Shown here piece by piece: positions 39,732 through 47,568 of a DNA stretch of 60,957 bases. The notes under the pieces are model-generated. The model made no database searches. It was not told where the DNA came from and worked only from the letters and a program-made list of their open reading frames with translations. The first letter of the stretch is position 1. Each line of letters begins with the position of its first letter. Both the position numbers and the translations under genes were made by a program. The DNA lies in the NCBI GenBank assembly GCA_024224155.1, contig JAAENP010000139.1:1-60957 (forward strand), written 5' to 3'. Source of the stretch: a bacterium. Its GTDB lineage: Bacteria; Acidobacteriota; Thermoanaerobaculia; Multivoradales; JAHEKO01.

Positions 39732-40443
39732 CGAGCTCCCTCCTCCATCTCCACGCGACCTCATCCTGAAGTCGCTGATACGCGTCCACCTCGGGCCTAA
39801 GATCCCGGTGCCCCTGTATTGGCAGCCGGCCCCTGAAAGACATCGTCCACGTGCCCCAGGCGCTCGGCGCCCTCGTCCAGGTCGCCGTGTCCGCCGTCTC
39901 GAACGGGAACGTGAGCAGCATCCTCCTCGAGACCCAGCCGAAGGAATGGTATCGCATCGGCCAGTGCCGCGAGAAGCAGCCCTCCAGGTACCTCATCGAA
40001 TCCGGCACCGGCTCCCCGAACCGGCAAGACAGCCCCACCTTCCGGAAGTGCCGGGCGTACTCGTCCAGCAGCTCCAGCGACTCCCCGATGTGGTGCACCG
40101 GGAAGGCCGGCGAGCCGTTCTCCTTCATCCGGAGCGCGTTCTCCAGCGAGCGCTGCGGGTCACCGATCGCGTCCAGCGCCACGGCCTCGTCCCAGAACGG
40201 GCTCTTGCTCTCCTCCGTCAGCGCCTCCATGTCGATCTCCTTGCCGCTGCACCACGCGCTGTAGGCCCCCGAGTCCAGCATCCAGCATCGGGGCCGGATC
40301 TCGTGCTTGGCGATCAGGTTTCTCATCCCCTGCAGGTAGGGGAACGCCACCAGCATCCCCATCCGCAGCTCGTCCCACCGGCCCCTCATCTCCCGAAATG
40401 TCTTCGCGGCCCCCGGATTGCTGGCCAGGTAGAGCAGCGTCAT
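39673..40443 (-). CDS. dpdA: DpdA-like 7-deazaguanine DNA transglycosylase
   Basis: 256 residues with TGT-like motifs: MLDSGAYSAWCSGKEID near residues 55-71 (first catalytic Asp), VALDAIGD near 88-95 (second Asp), HHIGESLELLDEYA and VGLSCRFGE. It fits the phage DpdA group, which swaps guanine in DNA for a deazaguanine base. ATGA-coupled to queC. The last 20 residues overlap queF. In this cassette the expected product is dPreQ1 in phage DNA. Confidence 0.85.
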   Translation of the reverse strand: MTLLYLASNPGAAKTFREMRGRWDELRMGMLVAFPYLQGMRNLIAKHEIRPRCWMLDSGAYSAWCSGKEIDMEALTEESKSPFWDEAVALDAIGDPQRSLENALRMKENGSPAFPVHHIGESLELLDEYARHFRKVGLSCRFGEPVPDSMRYLEGCFSRHWPMRYHSFGWVSRRMLLTFPFETADTATWTRAPSAWGTWTMSFRGRLPIQGHRDLRPEVDAYQRLQDEVAWRWRRELDGANDQVSGKADEQAAGGK

Positions 40444-41114
40444 CTGGCGTACCTCGTCGGGTCCCCGGAGTCGGCCAGGCCGAAGGCCTCCCGCCTCTCC
40501 GTGCAGGTCCCGCACCTTCCGCAATGAAGATCCCCTCCCTCGTAGCAGCTGTACGTCAGCTCCCACGGCACCCTCAGCCTGTCGCCCTCCCGGACGATGT
40601 CGGCCTTGGTCATCGCGGAGAACGGCGTCAGGAGCATGAGCGGCTCGTAGTGGGCCACCGCCAGCACGCCCCGCATGGCCTCGATGAACCCCGGGCGGCA
40701 GTCCGGGTAGATGGCGTGGTCGCCCGCGTGCGCGGCGTAGGCCAGCATCCTCTTCCCCCAGGCAAAGCAGTAGCCCGCCGCCACCGACAGCAAGATCATG
40801 TTCCGGTTCGGCACGACCGTCTCCTTCATGCTCGCGTCCTGGTAGTGCCCGTGCGGCACCGCCACCCCGTCGTCCGTGAGCGCGCTGCCCCGGAGGCAGT
40901 CCCGGATCTCCGACAGGTCTACCACCTCGTGGGGCACCCGGGCGGCCTCGCACACGAGCGCCGCGTGCTCCAGCTCCCGCCGGTGCCGCTGCCCGTAGTC
41001 GAAGCTCAGCGCCTCCAGGCGGCGACCGTCCGGCATCTTTTCCAGCATCCAGTAGAGCAGCGTCGTCGAGTCCATCCCGCCGCTCAGTATCACCACGGCC
41101 CCGCCCTCTTCCAT
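40440..41114 (-). CDS. queC: 7-cyano-7-deazaguanine (preQ0) synthase
   Basis: 224 residues. PP-loop LSGGMDSTTLL at 10-20 binds ATP; SFDYGQRHRRELEHA and VPNRNMILLSVAAGY are family signatures; LHCGRCGTCTERREAF near the end is the zinc site. It turns CDG into preQ0. It is the first gene of the cassette, with GGAGGTAG before the ATG and a repeat array upstream. Confidence 0.95.
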   Translation of the reverse strand: MEEGGAVVILSGGMDSTTLLYWMLEKMPDGRRLEALSFDYGQRHRRELEHAALVCEAARVPHEVVDLSEIRDCLRGSALTDDGVAVPHGHYQDASMKETVVPNRNMILLSVAAGYCFAWGKRMLAYAAHAGDHAIYPDCRPGFIEAMRGVLAVAHYEPLMLLTPFSAMTKADIVREGDRLRVPWELTYSCYEGGDLHCGRCGTCTERREAFGLADSGDPTRYAR

Positions 41115-41167
41115 CTCGTCTACCTCCCTCCCCGCATCGTCCCGGAGACGCCCGGGGTCGCGGGGGT

Positions 41168-41355
41168 CGATGTAAGCGATGTAAGACGATGCGATCTCTC
41201 CCCTGCGTTTTGCCCTGCGTTTTTCATGCGTTTCGTGCCCTTTGTGCGTCTTGCCCTGCGTTTTCCGTGCGTTTGCCCTGCGTCGTGCCTTGCGTCCGGG
41301 TCGGCGGGGGAGCCGGGGGTCGCCGGGGTCGTAGGGACCGATGTAAGCGATGCGA
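41168..41355. repeat. GATGTAAGC repeats flanking an array
   Basis: Nine-base units GATGTAAGC / GATGTAAGA / GATGCGATC occur at about 41168-41194 and again at 41339-41355, bracketing the TGCGTTT array. The same unit recurs at 60385. Part of a 240-bp gene-free gap. Confidence 0.6.
41204..41298. repeat. TGCGTTT array, copy 3
   Basis: About nine degenerate TGCGTTTnnnn units, 9-12 bp apart, in the gap between queC and a ParB-like gene. Unlike copies 1 and 2 it is wholly intergenic. Confidence 0.8.
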
Positions 41356-42015
41356 TCAAGCCAGGAAGTTCAGGCATATCAGCTCCACCGCGCGGCCCTC
41401 CCGGATCTCCGGGTCGCGCTCCGAGCAGCGCACCTCGAGGACCGCCGCCTCGATCACGTTCCGCTCCGCCACGGTCAGCCGGATGGGCGCCGACATCGGC
41501 ACGGAAGGTCCCCCCTCCCCGCCTCCCCCGGAGGCCGTCGTCGTCCCCGGCACGTATGAGCTGGTCGTCGGGGGCGTCCACGTTCCCGAGGACAGGAAGG
41601 CCTTGATCTCGTAGCCCTCCCAGAGCTGCGCCGGCTCCAGCATCCCGGCATCGTTCAGGCTCCTCATGCTCCGCTCCAGCTCGTCCAGGTTCCACCCCGA
41701 CAGCTCCGCCGTCCGGTTGTCCCGCAGCATGTACAGCCGCTGCTGGCCCTCCTCGTCGATGTCGCTTATCACGGCGGCCACGTGGTCCCACTCCAGGAGC
41801 AGGGCCGCGTCCAGCGTCCCCTCCCCCGCCAGCAGCACCAGGTCGTCCTTCTCCCGGGCCACCACGATCGGCGTCTGCTGTCCGTGCTCGTTGAGCGACA
41901 GCGACAGCGCCCTCACGTCCGGCTTGCCGTGCTTCCTGACGTTGTGCTTATTCGGGCGGACCAGCCTGGTCTCCACCAGCAGCTCCTTCAGAGCCCGGTT
42001 CCCCTTCCATCTCAT
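41356..42015 (-). CDS. ParB-like protein 1
   Basis: 219 residues. LVRPNKHNVRKHG, LNEHGQQTPIVVAREKDDLV, LAGEGTLDAALLLEWDHVAA then ISDIDEEGQQRLYMLRDN form a ParB N-domain-like block (GxxT/R nucleotide loop, here GEGTL). The C-terminus has a Gly/Ser linker and a helical domain. It is a paralogue of the next gene. It may bind DNA or act as a CTPase or nuclease; phage ParB-like proteins often accompany DNA-modifying enzymes. Confidence 0.7.
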   Translation of the reverse strand: MRWKGNRALKELLVETRLVRPNKHNVRKHGKPDVRALSLSLNEHGQQTPIVVAREKDDLVLLAGEGTLDAALLLEWDHVAAVISDIDEEGQQRLYMLRDNRTAELSGWNLDELERSMRSLNDAGMLEPAQLWEGYEIKAFLSSGTWTPPTTSSYVPGTTTASGGGGEGGPSVPMSAPIRLTVAERNVIEAAVLEVRCSERDPEIREGRAVELICLNFLA

Positions 42016-42652
42016 CCTGGTTCCTCGCTTCCACGACGAAGACGCGGCAGATCGCGCCGATCACCGCGCCCTCCGAGTGCTCTTGCTTCTCGTCCCCGAG
42101 CTCCTCCCGCATCTTTGCCACGGCCCGGTCGACGACCTCCCTCTCCCCGGTGGTCAGCATGAGCGGTGCCCCCCGCTCCGCCGCCTCCCGGTCCTTCCTC
42201 TCCTTCATCTCCCAGTCCGCCTCGATCAGCGCCGACAGCTCGCTCGGCTCCCAGAGCCCCGTCTCCTCGAGCGCCAGGCCGTGGTCCCTCTTCAGGGCCT
42301 GCAGCTCGCGCGACAGCCTCTCGAGGTGCCACGACGACAGCTCGGCCAGGCGGTTGTCCCGGATCATGTACAGCGTCCGCTCGTTCTCCTCGTCGATGTC
42401 CGTGACCACCGCCGAGAGGTGGGTCCAGCCCAGCGAGCGGGCCGCCAGAAGGCGCCCCTCGCCGACGAGGAGCATGCCCCCCGGCTTCACGACGATCGGC
42501 TTCTGCTGCCCGTGTTCGTCCAGAGAGCGGGCGGTCGCGTCCACGTCCCGCTGGGTGTGCAGCCTGGCGTTCCGCGGGTTCGTGACGATCCCCTCGATCG
42601 GGGTCAGCCACCGCCGCAGGTCCCGGCTCCCCTTCCAGACCTTCTTGGTCAT
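41948..42652 (-). CDS. ParB-like protein 2
   Basis: 234 residues with IEGIVTNPRNARLHTQRDVD, LDEHGQQKPIVVKPGGMLLV, GEGRLLAARSLGWTHLSAVV and TDIDEENERTLYMIRDNRLA, a textbook ParB/Srx-type N-domain including GxxR. A helical C-domain follows. About half of the N-domain is identical to its neighbour. Start in an ATGA overlap; its 3' end overlaps the neighbour by 68 nt. Confidence 0.75.
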   Translation of the reverse strand: MTKKVWKGSRDLRRWLTPIEGIVTNPRNARLHTQRDVDATARSLDEHGQQKPIVVKPGGMLLVGEGRLLAARSLGWTHLSAVVTDIDEENERTLYMIRDNRLAELSSWHLERLSRELQALKRDHGLALEETGLWEPSELSALIEADWEMKERKDREAAERGAPLMLTTGEREVVDRAVAKMREELGDEKQEHSEGAVIGAICRVFVVEARNQDEMEGEPGSEGAAGGDQAGPPE

Positions 42653-43368
42653 CCCCGCTCCCTCTTCGACCTGTGCCTCAGCCGACGCTCGGCGTCCCCC
42701 CACGGCGTCCCCGTCTGGAGCATGACCATGCTGCCGTTCCCGTTGGGGTAGTCCCCCACCCGGAACAGCCGTCCGTGGTAGAGCAGCGACCGCTCGAGGA
42801 CGGCCTTCACCATGGCGCGCTCGTTCCCCTCGTTGTACTTCAGGTTCCGCCCGCTCGGATGCGGGACGGCCACCCGCCAAGGGCGGTCGAGCGGGCCCGG
42901 CTCCTCCCAATTGTAGTTGGGGCGGACGAACCCCACGGCGTCGCAGACCCGGCGGCCCAGGAAGATCACGGGGTCGCCTCGAAACTCGAAGCCCTCCGCC
43001 ATCACCTTCAGCGTCGACATCCGGGGCGACTTCTCCCCCGCCCAGTGCTTGAGCAGGTTCACCCGGTCGAACAGGCACAGGAAGGTCTCGTAGGTCACCC
43101 CCAGGATGGCGCACAGCACCCACGCCGGCCTCGCCGACAGCGGCCCGTGCGGTCCCTCCCCCGTCTTGGGCGGCCACTCCCCCACCAGGAGCGGCTTCGT
43201 CTCCATCAGGCGGGGCCGGGCCCCGTCCATGATCTCCACCCTCGAGCCGGGGTCCGTCGGACCGTACCACCCCGACAGGCTCGGCAGCATCGGTTGTTGT
43301 TCGTCGCTCATCTTGATCGCTCCATCCAGCCTCTCGGCCATCACCTCGATCGCGGCCATCCGCCTCAT
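42649..43368 (-). CDS. Uracil-DNA-glycosylase-fold-like protein
   Basis: 239 residues. VIFLGRRVCDAVGF and VAVPHPSGRNLKYNEGNERA resemble the core strand and the HPSxxN loop of the UDG superfamily as seen in phage glycosylase-like proteins. The N-terminal water-activating motif is not obvious. It might excise or handle a modified base, which suits its place beside the DNA-modification cassette. The ATG at 43368 overlaps the upstream stop; 43311 with GGAGCG is the alternative. Confidence 0.45.
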   Translation of the reverse strand: MRRMAAIEVMAERLDGAIKMSDEQQPMLPSLSGWYGPTDPGSRVEIMDGARPRLMETKPLLVGEWPPKTGEGPHGPLSARPAWVLCAILGVTYETFLCLFDRVNLLKHWAGEKSPRMSTLKVMAEGFEFRGDPVIFLGRRVCDAVGFVRPNYNWEEPGPLDRPWRVAVPHPSGRNLKYNEGNERAMVKAVLERSLLYHGRLFRVGDYPNGNGSMVMLQTGTPWGDAERRLRHRSKRERG

Positions 43369-43874
43369 TGCAGCACCGGCCACCTCAGTCCCGCGAACAG
43401 GCTGCGGATCACCTGGGTCAGCATCACGGTGACAGACGGGCCGACCTCCCTCTTCATCCGGACGGCCTTTTCCCTGTCCTCGACGTACACCTCCGCCGCC
43501 GTCTCCTTGCGGTTCACGGCGAAGACGGCGGCCCCCCTGACCGGCCCCTTCTGCTCTCCCTCCGCGCCCTTGTCCTTCGGCTCCAGCATGACCGATATGC
43601 CCACCACGACCACCGCGTTGCCCGCCGCTATCCGGGCCTGGATCCTGCTCCGGGTCGTCTGCATGAAGGTGTCCAGCGTGGTCCTGCTCGAGAGCGCCAT
43701 GGTCTCGACGTCGACCAGCTCGCCGATTCCCCCCTGCATGGTCGCCACCATGGCGAGCGCCTCGCCCCCCTTTTTCTGCGCCGCCAGCATCTTCTCCCCG
43801 AGTCGGCCCATGCCCCGCCGCATGAGCGGCAGCTCCAGGTCGCCCGGGCTAATCCCGCCCTTGATCAGTCTCAT
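43365..43874 (-). CDS. Hypothetical protein, unknown
   Basis: 169 residues: a helical N-terminus with MGRLGEKMLAAQKKGGEAL, a Val-rich strand (GNAVVVVGISVMLEP), and RGAAVFAVNRKETAAEVYVE. Mixed alpha-beta. It starts 26 nt inside the rusA frame. Not assigned. Confidence 0.48.
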   Translation of the reverse strand: MRLIKGGISPGDLELPLMRRGMGRLGEKMLAAQKKGGEALAMVATMQGGIGELVDVETMALSSRTTLDTFMQTTRSRIQARIAAGNAVVVVGISVMLEPKDKGAEGEQKGPVRGAAVFAVNRKETAAEVYVEDREKAVRMKREVGPSVTVMLTQVIRSLFAGLRWPVLQ

Positions 43875-44295
43875 GCCTCACCCGCTCCTTGACCTTCCAG
43901 CCCTTCAGCCGGACGACCTGCATGTCGTTTTTGACCGCCCCGCCGTGCTGGAGCGCCTCCATCACCAGCTTGCTCAGGTTGTCCACGTCGGCGTGGCCTG
44001 TGTCCCAGTGGCCCGGCCGCACCTGCTCGACGAGGATCTCCGTCCGTCCGTGTCCCTGTCCGCGTCCGCCCTCCGCCTTCGGCCTGGCGAACGTGAACGA
44101 CACGTCGACCCGAACCGGCAAGGTCGGGTCCCAGTCCGGCAGCCTCCGCACGGCGCCCTGGACCAGCAGCGTCAGCTCGCGGAGCGCCCGCTTGGACTGG
44201 GGCGTCCCTGCCCCCTTCGGGTTGGACTTGCTTTGGAAGCTCGGCCTCGCGTAGGCTATCGGCCTCCCCTCCATCGAGATCCGCAGCCCCCTCAC
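43849..44295 (-). CDS. RusA-family Holliday junction resolvase
   Basis: 148 residues from a GTG in a GTGA overlap. The RusA signature is present: HADVDNLSKLVMEAL (D103, D105, N106, K109) and VKNDMQVVRL with D124, plus a Lys/Arg-rich start. It resolves recombination or replication junctions before packaging. Length is normal. Confidence 0.85.
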   Translation of the reverse strand: MRGLRISMEGRPIAYARPSFQSKSNPKGAGTPQSKRALRELTLLVQGAVRRLPDWDPTLPVRVDVSFTFARPKAEGGRGQGHGRTEILVEQVRPGHWDTGHADVDNLSKLVMEALQHGGAVKNDMQVVRLKGWKVKERVRHETDQGRD

Positions 44296-44963
44296 CAATC
44301 CACCTCGCCGCTGTCCTTCGGGGACCGCCCCTGCCTGCCACCTCGCCGTCCCCTCGGCAGGCCCATGGTCTTGTAGAACCTCCTCTTGCCGTCCCCCTTC
44401 TCGCAGGAGCACATCCGGACCGTGTCCATCTCCTTGTAGGAGACCCCGTCCTTGCTAACGAGGGTCACGCCCTCGTGGAAGGTGAAGCCCGTTCCCCGGC
44501 ACCCGCACCCCGGCGGCGGCGGCTTTGGGAAGAGCCTCTCCCTCAGCTCCCGGAGCCTCTTCCTCCGCTGAACGTGGTCCTCGCTCTCCCGCTCCTCGAT
44601 CACGGCCTTCGCCCAGGTATCCATGTTTTGGCGCATCTTGTCCATCTCGGCCTCGCTCACCCCCACCTCGGCCGCATCGAGGAGAACCCTCGGATCCAGC
44701 GCCGTGCGGTAGAGCTCCACGCATCCCGCCATGACCCCGGCCAATCGCAAGAGAGGCTTCTTCCTGGCCTCGGCCTCCTTCGCCCGCTCCTCGCGCCGCC
44801 GAAACTCCAGCTCATCCTGGCCCTGCACGTTCTCGACCAGCTCGGGCTCCAGTACCACGGACGACGAGGGCACCAGGGCCCTGGACTCCTCCTCCTTGAC
44901 ATCCTCCTTGGCCTCCGCTCGTCGCTGCTCCAGCAGCAGCTCCTCCCGCTCCTTCGGGTTCAC
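44292..44963 (-). CDS. Replication-region protein with C-terminal zinc motif
   Basis: 223 residues from GTG at 44963. A charged helical body (residues 1-150) leads to PPPGCGCRGTGFTFHEGV and RMCSCEKGDGKRRFYKTMG, a CxC...CxC zinc site with the tail seen in some helicase-loader-like phage proteins. No AAA motif is present. It follows the DUF1376-type gene and could be a primosome accessory. Confidence 0.5.
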   Translation of the reverse strand: MNPKEREELLLEQRRAEAKEDVKEEESRALVPSSSVVLEPELVENVQGQDELEFRRREERAKEAEARKKPLLRLAGVMAGCVELYRTALDPRVLLDAAEVGVSEAEMDKMRQNMDTWAKAVIEERESEDHVQRRKRLRELRERLFPKPPPPGCGCRGTGFTFHEGVTLVSKDGVSYKEMDTVRMCSCEKGDGKRRFYKTMGLPRGRRGGRQGRSPKDSGEVDW

Positions 44964-45373
44964 GACCTGATCGCCTTCCTCACCCAGTTGGTGAGCCAGA
45001 CTTCCAGCCCGGCGCTCTTGCGCCTGTCCTCGCTCCTGTACTTGCTGCGCGGATGCATCTTCAGCCAGTTCTCGGCCTTGGAGATCTCTCCCTTCAGCCA
45101 CTCGAGCGAAACGGTGAACTCCTTCGACAGATGCGTCCGAAACGACCTCGGCACCAGGAGCATGTCGCCGTCGAAGGTCACCTCCCGCAAGGGGGTCGGC
45201 TCCGCCTTCTTCTCCTCCGGAAACCAGCTAGAGGAGGCTTTCTTGGCCGCCCTCCGGAGCAGCCTCTGGTCCGTCGGGCTCAGCAGCTCCAGTATCATCC
45301 CCGCCAGCTCCTCCGGCTTCCCCTCGATCTCCGCCGTCATCACCTCCCCGACCTTGTTTACCGCTATCCGCAT
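44960..45373 (-). CDS. Replication-region helper, shares a domain with its neighbour
   Basis: 137 residues. The C-terminal part (KGEISKAENWLKMHP, then LEVWLTNWVRKAI) matches a block in the larger upstream protein (KGEMVKATRWLVKNP, then LDLYLHNWMEKAL). It therefore looks like a duplicated C-terminal module. Its first 146 nt overlap the upstream frame. Strong ribosome site. Confidence 0.5.
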   Translation of the reverse strand: MRIAVNKVGEVMTAEIEGKPEELAGMILELLSPTDQRLLRRAAKKASSSWFPEEKKAEPTPLREVTFDGDMLLVPRSFRTHLSKEFTVSLEWLKGEISKAENWLKMHPRSKYRSEDRRKSAGLEVWLTNWVRKAIRS

Positions 45374-46289
45374 CGTCCTCTCCTCTCTCCTTCTTTCCCA
45401 CCGGGCACCACATCGAGTGGTCCGGCAGGGTCTCTCGGCAGGATCTGCACCACTTGCTGGACGGCTCGACGGGAGGGGTCGGTCGGCTCGTGATCTCCTC
45501 CTCCTCCTCCATCGCCTCCCTGTCCTCGAGCGCCTTCTCCATCCAGTTGTGGAGGTACAGGTCCAGTCGGCTCCGGGTCCCCCGACGCTTCGGGTTCTTG
45601 ACCAGCCACCGGGTGGCCTTGACCATCTCCCCCTTGATCTCGTCCTTCGAGAAATGGCGCTTCCAGCAGGTAAGAAACTCCTCCTTGAACGACTTGCTGG
45701 CGTCCAGCTTCTGGTCTTCCTTGTTCCACTTCACCCTTCCCGTGACGGCCGTGGGCTTGGGTGCGGCGTCGGGAGGCCCGTAGGGCGCTCCCGTACCTCC
45801 CCCCTCAATAGAAGCAAGATCTTTCTTAATATCTCTCTTGATCTTACTACCTCCATCTAGATCTGAGTATGAATATGGATCGTTGGACGCTCGTTCAACG
45901 CTCGTTGAGCGTTCGTTGGACGCTCGTTCAACGCTCGTTCCCTTCTTCCGTGCCTCGGCAGAGCGCTTCCCGGCCCTCCTGCGCTGCGCGTAGAGCCTGC
46001 TCACGCGCTCCCTTTCCCTTTCTAGTCTTGGGTTTGAGAGCCCGGCCCCGTTCTTCTCCCAGCAGTCGGTCAGGGGGTACTTCCAGACCGCGGCGAACTT
46101 CCTCCGCGAGTACCGGATCAGCGACCCGATCTTCTCGGGTTCGGTTGGTAGCGCACCCAGATCCCACGAGGCCTCCAGCATCCGTCGGTAGGCCAGGTCC
46201 TGGTCGTCCGTCATGGCCTGGACCCGGGGGTCCGCGTTGTAGTCGTACAGCCACCACGGCATGTAGGGGTACTTGCCCTTGGTGCTCAT
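45228..46289 (-). CDS. Replication initiator-like protein (DUF1376/YdaU type)
   Basis: 353 residues. The N-terminus YPYMPWWLYDYNADPRVQAM and then LAYRRMLEASWDLGALP match DUF1376 (YdaU-like) winged-helix replication proteins. Around residues 115-140 an 11-residue repeat (ERASNERSTSV) is encoded by DNA iterons. The helper-shared module and a CxxC...C zinc knuckle follow; the last 48 residues overlap the next gene and look like read-through. Probably binds the origin inside its own gene. Confidence 0.68.
   Translation of the reverse strand: MSTKGKYPYMPWWLYDYNADPRVQAMTDDQDLAYRRMLEASWDLGALPTEPEKIGSLIRYSRRKFAAVWKYPLTDCWEKNGAGLSNPRLERERERVSRLYAQRRRAGKRSAEARKKGTSVERASNERSTSVERASNDPYSYSDLDGGSKIKRDIKKDLASIEGGGTGAPYGPPDAAPKPTAVTGRVKWNKEDQKLDASKSFKEEFLTCWKRHFSKDEIKGEMVKATRWLVKNPKRRGTRSRLDLYLHNWMEKALEDREAMEEEEEITSRPTPPVEPSSKWCRSCRETLPDHSMWCPVGKKERGEDDADSGKQGRGGDDGGDRGEAGGAGGDDTGAAEPDGPEAAPEGGQESLL
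45805..45945. other. Candidate replication origin: iterons plus AT-rich stretch
   Basis: Five 11-bp tandem units beginning GTT (for example GTTGGACGCTC, GTTCAACGCTC) run from 45882 to 45936, with a 33-bp super-period. Next to them, 45807-45880 is clearly AT-rich. Iterons beside an AT-rich element inside the replication gene is the layout of the lambda origin in gene O. Confidence 0.55.
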
Positions 46290-46410
46290 CGTCGTCTCGT
46301 TTCTGCTGGCAAGCGGCCTCTCCTCTCGATGGGAAAGCCGGGTAGCTCCTCCCTGCTACGGAACGGCTTGCCCGGCTCCCGGCGTCGGGCGGTCTCCCGC
46401 CCGTCGTTCC
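46290..46410 (-). promoter_or_regulatory. Structured 5' leader of the replication gene
   Basis: About 115 nt between the promoter box and the start. It contains CGGGCGG-GAGA-CCGCCCG, an AGCCGGG/CCCGGCT stem followed by TTTCCC, and GTAGC/GCTAC closing over AGGGAGGA. This could be an attenuator or a translational switch. Confidence 0.45.
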
Positions 46411-46415
46411 CGTAC

Positions 46416-46423
46416 TTATATAA
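46416..46423 (-). promoter_or_regulatory. TTATATAA promoter box of the replication operon
   Basis: TGTGATTATATAAG with TTGATA upstream: 18 bp of spacer if TATAAG is the -10. Close in form to the box at 30986. Confidence 0.55.
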
Positions 46424-46440
46424 TCACAGCACGACCCGTA

Positions 46441-46713
46441 TCAACTCTTTTTTTTATAGAACGAGATCGCCCGCCGTGCGCACCCGGCGCAGAAGAGATG
46501 AGTCACCAGGACGAGGTCGGGCACGCCGTCCTCGTTCGTGACCACCTTCCACTTCATCCCCTCCCAGGCGTTGCGCTCGGTCAGCTTCTTGCCGCACTTG
46601 AAGCACGGGGTCTGGTACTCGTAGGCCCGGGTCCTCTTCGCCCGCGTCTCGGCGCAGACGGGGACCTTGACGAAGAACGGTCCCGGCATCGGCGGGATGT
46701 CTTCGGGGGGCAT
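46441..46713 (-). CDS. Zinc-finger protein, unknown
   Basis: 90 residues. TPCFKCGKKLTERNAWEG and LFCAGCARRAISFYKKK form a four-Cys zinc finger. It begins just after the HNH-like gene stop without an obvious ribosome site. Possibly a nuclease accessory. Confidence 0.5.
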   Translation of the reverse strand: MPPEDIPPMPGPFFVKVPVCAETRAKRTRAYEYQTPCFKCGKKLTERNAWEGMKWKVVTNEDGVPDLVLVTHLFCAGCARRAISFYKKKS

Positions 46714-46714
46714 G

Positions 46715-47026
46715 CTATGGATGCGCCTCGAGATGGCAGGGGCGGCACATCCACTCCACCAGCAAGGGACTCGTGTGGTCCGGGTGGTGCTTCTCCGCTC
46801 GTTCGGTCCCGCAGCGGCAGCACGGCTTCCGCTGTATAAGCCCGCGCCTCTGGTAGACATTTGCGTATGCTCGCGCCCGGACCTTCGTCCGCTGGGGCTC
46901 CGGCAGATGAAGGTATCCCGCGGGCAGTCCCCTCCGCCGTTCCCGCATATAGCTCGCGTGGCACGACCTGCAGTACGCCTGTCCCGGCCTGTCCCCCTCC
47001 TCCCCACAGCGCGAGCAGCGTTTCAC
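46715..47026 (-). CDS. HNH-like zinc endonuclease
   Basis: 103 residues from GTG in a GTGA overlap. Two zinc knuckles (CSRCGEEGDRPGQAYCRSCH; CCRCG...CRPCH) and EKHHPDHTSPLLVEWMCRPC, with the HH...DH...L-V-W-x-C-x-x-CH pattern of small phage HNH proteins. Probably a homing-type or packaging-associated nuclease. Confidence 0.65.
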   Translation of the reverse strand: MKRCSRCGEEGDRPGQAYCRSCHASYMRERRRGLPAGYLHLPEPQRTKVRARAYANVYQRRGLIQRKPCCRCGTERAEKHHPDHTSPLLVEWMCRPCHLEAHP

Positions 47027-47340
47027 GCCGACCGGCCCTTGGCGTAGTTGCGCTCGGCCCGGTCGTCCTTCGTCAGGACGCCGTTCTTGTGTCTCCTCGA
47101 GTGCTCCTCCCTGGCCGCGCAAGCCCCACAGAGGCCCCCGATCGTGGCCGCCACCAGCCTCCGGCACCTGGAGCACCTCTCGGAGTAGACGGAGCCGCTC
47201 TCGTCCGGCCCGCAGATCCGGTTCCCGCAGGCATCGCATCTCCCCCTCTTGAAGAGCCGGATCTCCCCGCACCGCACGCATCTTCTCAGCTCCTCCGACG
47301 TCCCCAGCGTGCCGACCACCGGCCCCGTCTCGGCGGCCAT
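47023..47340 (-). CDS. Multi-zinc-knuckle protein
   Basis: 105 residues with four CxxC pairs: CVRCGE, CDACGNRIC, CSRCRR and CGACAA, enough for two zinc ions. Basic tail. TGATG-coupled. The role is presumably nucleic-acid binding. Confidence 0.52.
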   Translation of the reverse strand: MAAETGPVVGTLGTSEELRRCVRCGEIRLFKRGRCDACGNRICGPDESGSVYSERCSRCRRLVAATIGGLCGACAAREEHSRRHKNGVLTKDDRAERNYAKGRSA

Positions 47341-47564
47341 CAGCTCGCCGCCTTTCTCTGCCTCTCCGCCAGCTCGTGGCCCCATCTCCTCTGGCCCCCG
47401 CACGCCCGGCACTTGTACCAGAGGTCGACGCTCGTCTCGAGCTCCCACCCGCACGACCGCCTCACTCGTTCGTGAAGAACCTGCTCGTGGGAGTAGTCGT
47501 GGACGGTCGCCGTCCTGCAGAACCGGCAGTTCAGCCGCGCCCGCGCTGTCCTCACCTTGTCCAT
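47340..47564 (-). CDS. Zinc-ribbon protein
   Basis: 74 residues: LNCRFCRTATVHDYSHEQ and YKCRACGGQRRWGHE. A ribbon of CxxC pairs 40 residues apart. GGAGGGG precedes the ATG. Accessory, function unknown. Confidence 0.52.
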   Translation of the reverse strand: MDKVRTARARLNCRFCRTATVHDYSHEQVLHERVRRSCGWELETSVDLWYKCRACGGQRRWGHELAERQRKAAS

Positions 47565-47568
47565 GTTC

